From: Hyphomicrobium sp. 99
GTDB lineage: Bacteria > Pseudomonadota > Alphaproteobacteria > Rhizobiales > Hyphomicrobiaceae
Assembly (NCBI RefSeq): GCF_000384335.2
Contig: NZ_KQ031382.1
Coordinates: 372,001-436,000, forward strand
Length of the DNA stretch: 64,000 bases
Direction: 5' to 3'
The translations under genes and the position numbers were made by a program. Below, one piece after another: positions 63,905 through 64,000 of the stretch. The notes below the pieces were generated by a model, which was given only the letters and a program-made list of their open reading frames with translations, did no database searches and was not told where the DNA came from. Positions within the stretch are counted from its first letter, which is position 1; each line of letters opens with the position of its first letter.

Positions 63905-64000
63905 GCGGCTCGTCGGCGGGCGGCATCGGATAGCGGTTGAGATCGAGAGCCCGGACCCATTTCACGGTCTGCCCCTCACGGGGTCTGATCTCGCCGTCCC
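63855..64000 (-). CDS. mutT: 8-oxo-dGTP diphosphatase MutT, C-terminal part
   Basis: Only the last 48 codons are inside the window. They read DGEIRPREGQTVKWVRALDL and then NRYPMPPADEPLIPWLRDLL, the signature end of alphaproteobacterial MutT, where the PMPPAD segment is typical. The Nudix box lies beyond the right edge. The frame ends at 63855, inside the 3' end of the converging methyltransferase gene. MutT removes oxidised dGTP from the nucleotide pool. Confidence 0.88.
   Translation of the reverse strand, partial: DGEIRPREGQTVKWVRALDLNRYPMPPADEPLIPWLRDLLSEASVHL

Overview
The window is a stretch of an alphaproteobacterial chromosome, GC-rich overall. It most resembles the Hyphomicrobiales, perhaps a Hyphomicrobium relative. 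This rests on gene order and gene content, not on a marker gene: mdh-sucCDAB-lpd followed by xerC, a fructose-6-phosphate-aldolase-type transaldolase and priA; bioB-F-D-A-bioZ; a hemP/hmuTUV locus; and the comF-grxC-nitrilase-DUF1178 block. There is no phage, insertion sequence or CRISPR array, and only one ordinary tRNA gene (Ala, CGC).

Region by region. 1-4.9 kb: an aldo/keto reductase, an exported CHAP-like protein, a 41-residue lysine/alanine-rich histone-like protein, a GNAT acetyltransferase and ZapE. 5.0-15.4 kb: the TCA block mdh / sucC-sucD-sucA-sucB-lpd. A 2-oxoglutarate/Fe(II) oxygenase lies on the opposite strand behind mdh, and a small exported protein of unknown function sits between sucB and lpd. 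15.4-21.9 kb: TraB/GumN-like protein, XerC, a GlcD-type FAD dehydrogenase, transaldolase and PriA. 22.1-29.3 kb: gshB, an exported protein, a small foreign-looking insert, comM, a KTSC protein, folD, yggU, yggT and tRNA-Ala. 29.6-40.0 kb: small exported and proline-rich proteins, an RND efflux pair, a NYN-domain protein, a Bcr/CflA-type exporter and an OmpR-type two-component system. 40.1-45.6 kb: a haem uptake and use locus. 45.6-55.2 kb: a zincin-like metallopeptidase, the transglutaminase/DUF2126/ATP-grasp/alpha-E group, and a cytochrome b561-YceI pair. 55.2-64.0 kb: the biotin operon, DUF1178, nitrilase, glutaredoxin, comF, an NDUFAF5-like methyltransferase and the 3' end of a mutT.

How the genes work together. 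sucA, sucB and lpd supply the three subunits of 2-oxoglutarate dehydrogenase, sucCD turns its product into succinate with nucleotide triphosphate formation, and mdh closes the cycle. The haem genes form one transcription unit starting from a promoter with two perfect palindromes at 45.57-45.60 kb, with a separate haem-oxygenase/HutX pair downstream; no TonB-dependent receptor is visible. The biotin genes overlap end to end and use BioZ for the pimeloyl moiety. The 47.0-53.9 kb cluster carries the parts of a predicted peptide-forming and peptide-modifying pathway.

The least explained stretch is 23.5-25.6 kb, between gshB and comM. It holds a 110-nt tRNA-like sequence with an encoded CCA end but no anticodon arm I can find, a divergent gene fusing a SAM methyltransferase to a ParB/sulfiredoxin-like domain, and a 39-codon ORF with a near-perfect ribosome binding site. 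It looks acquired and is the best candidate here for an undescribed small system.
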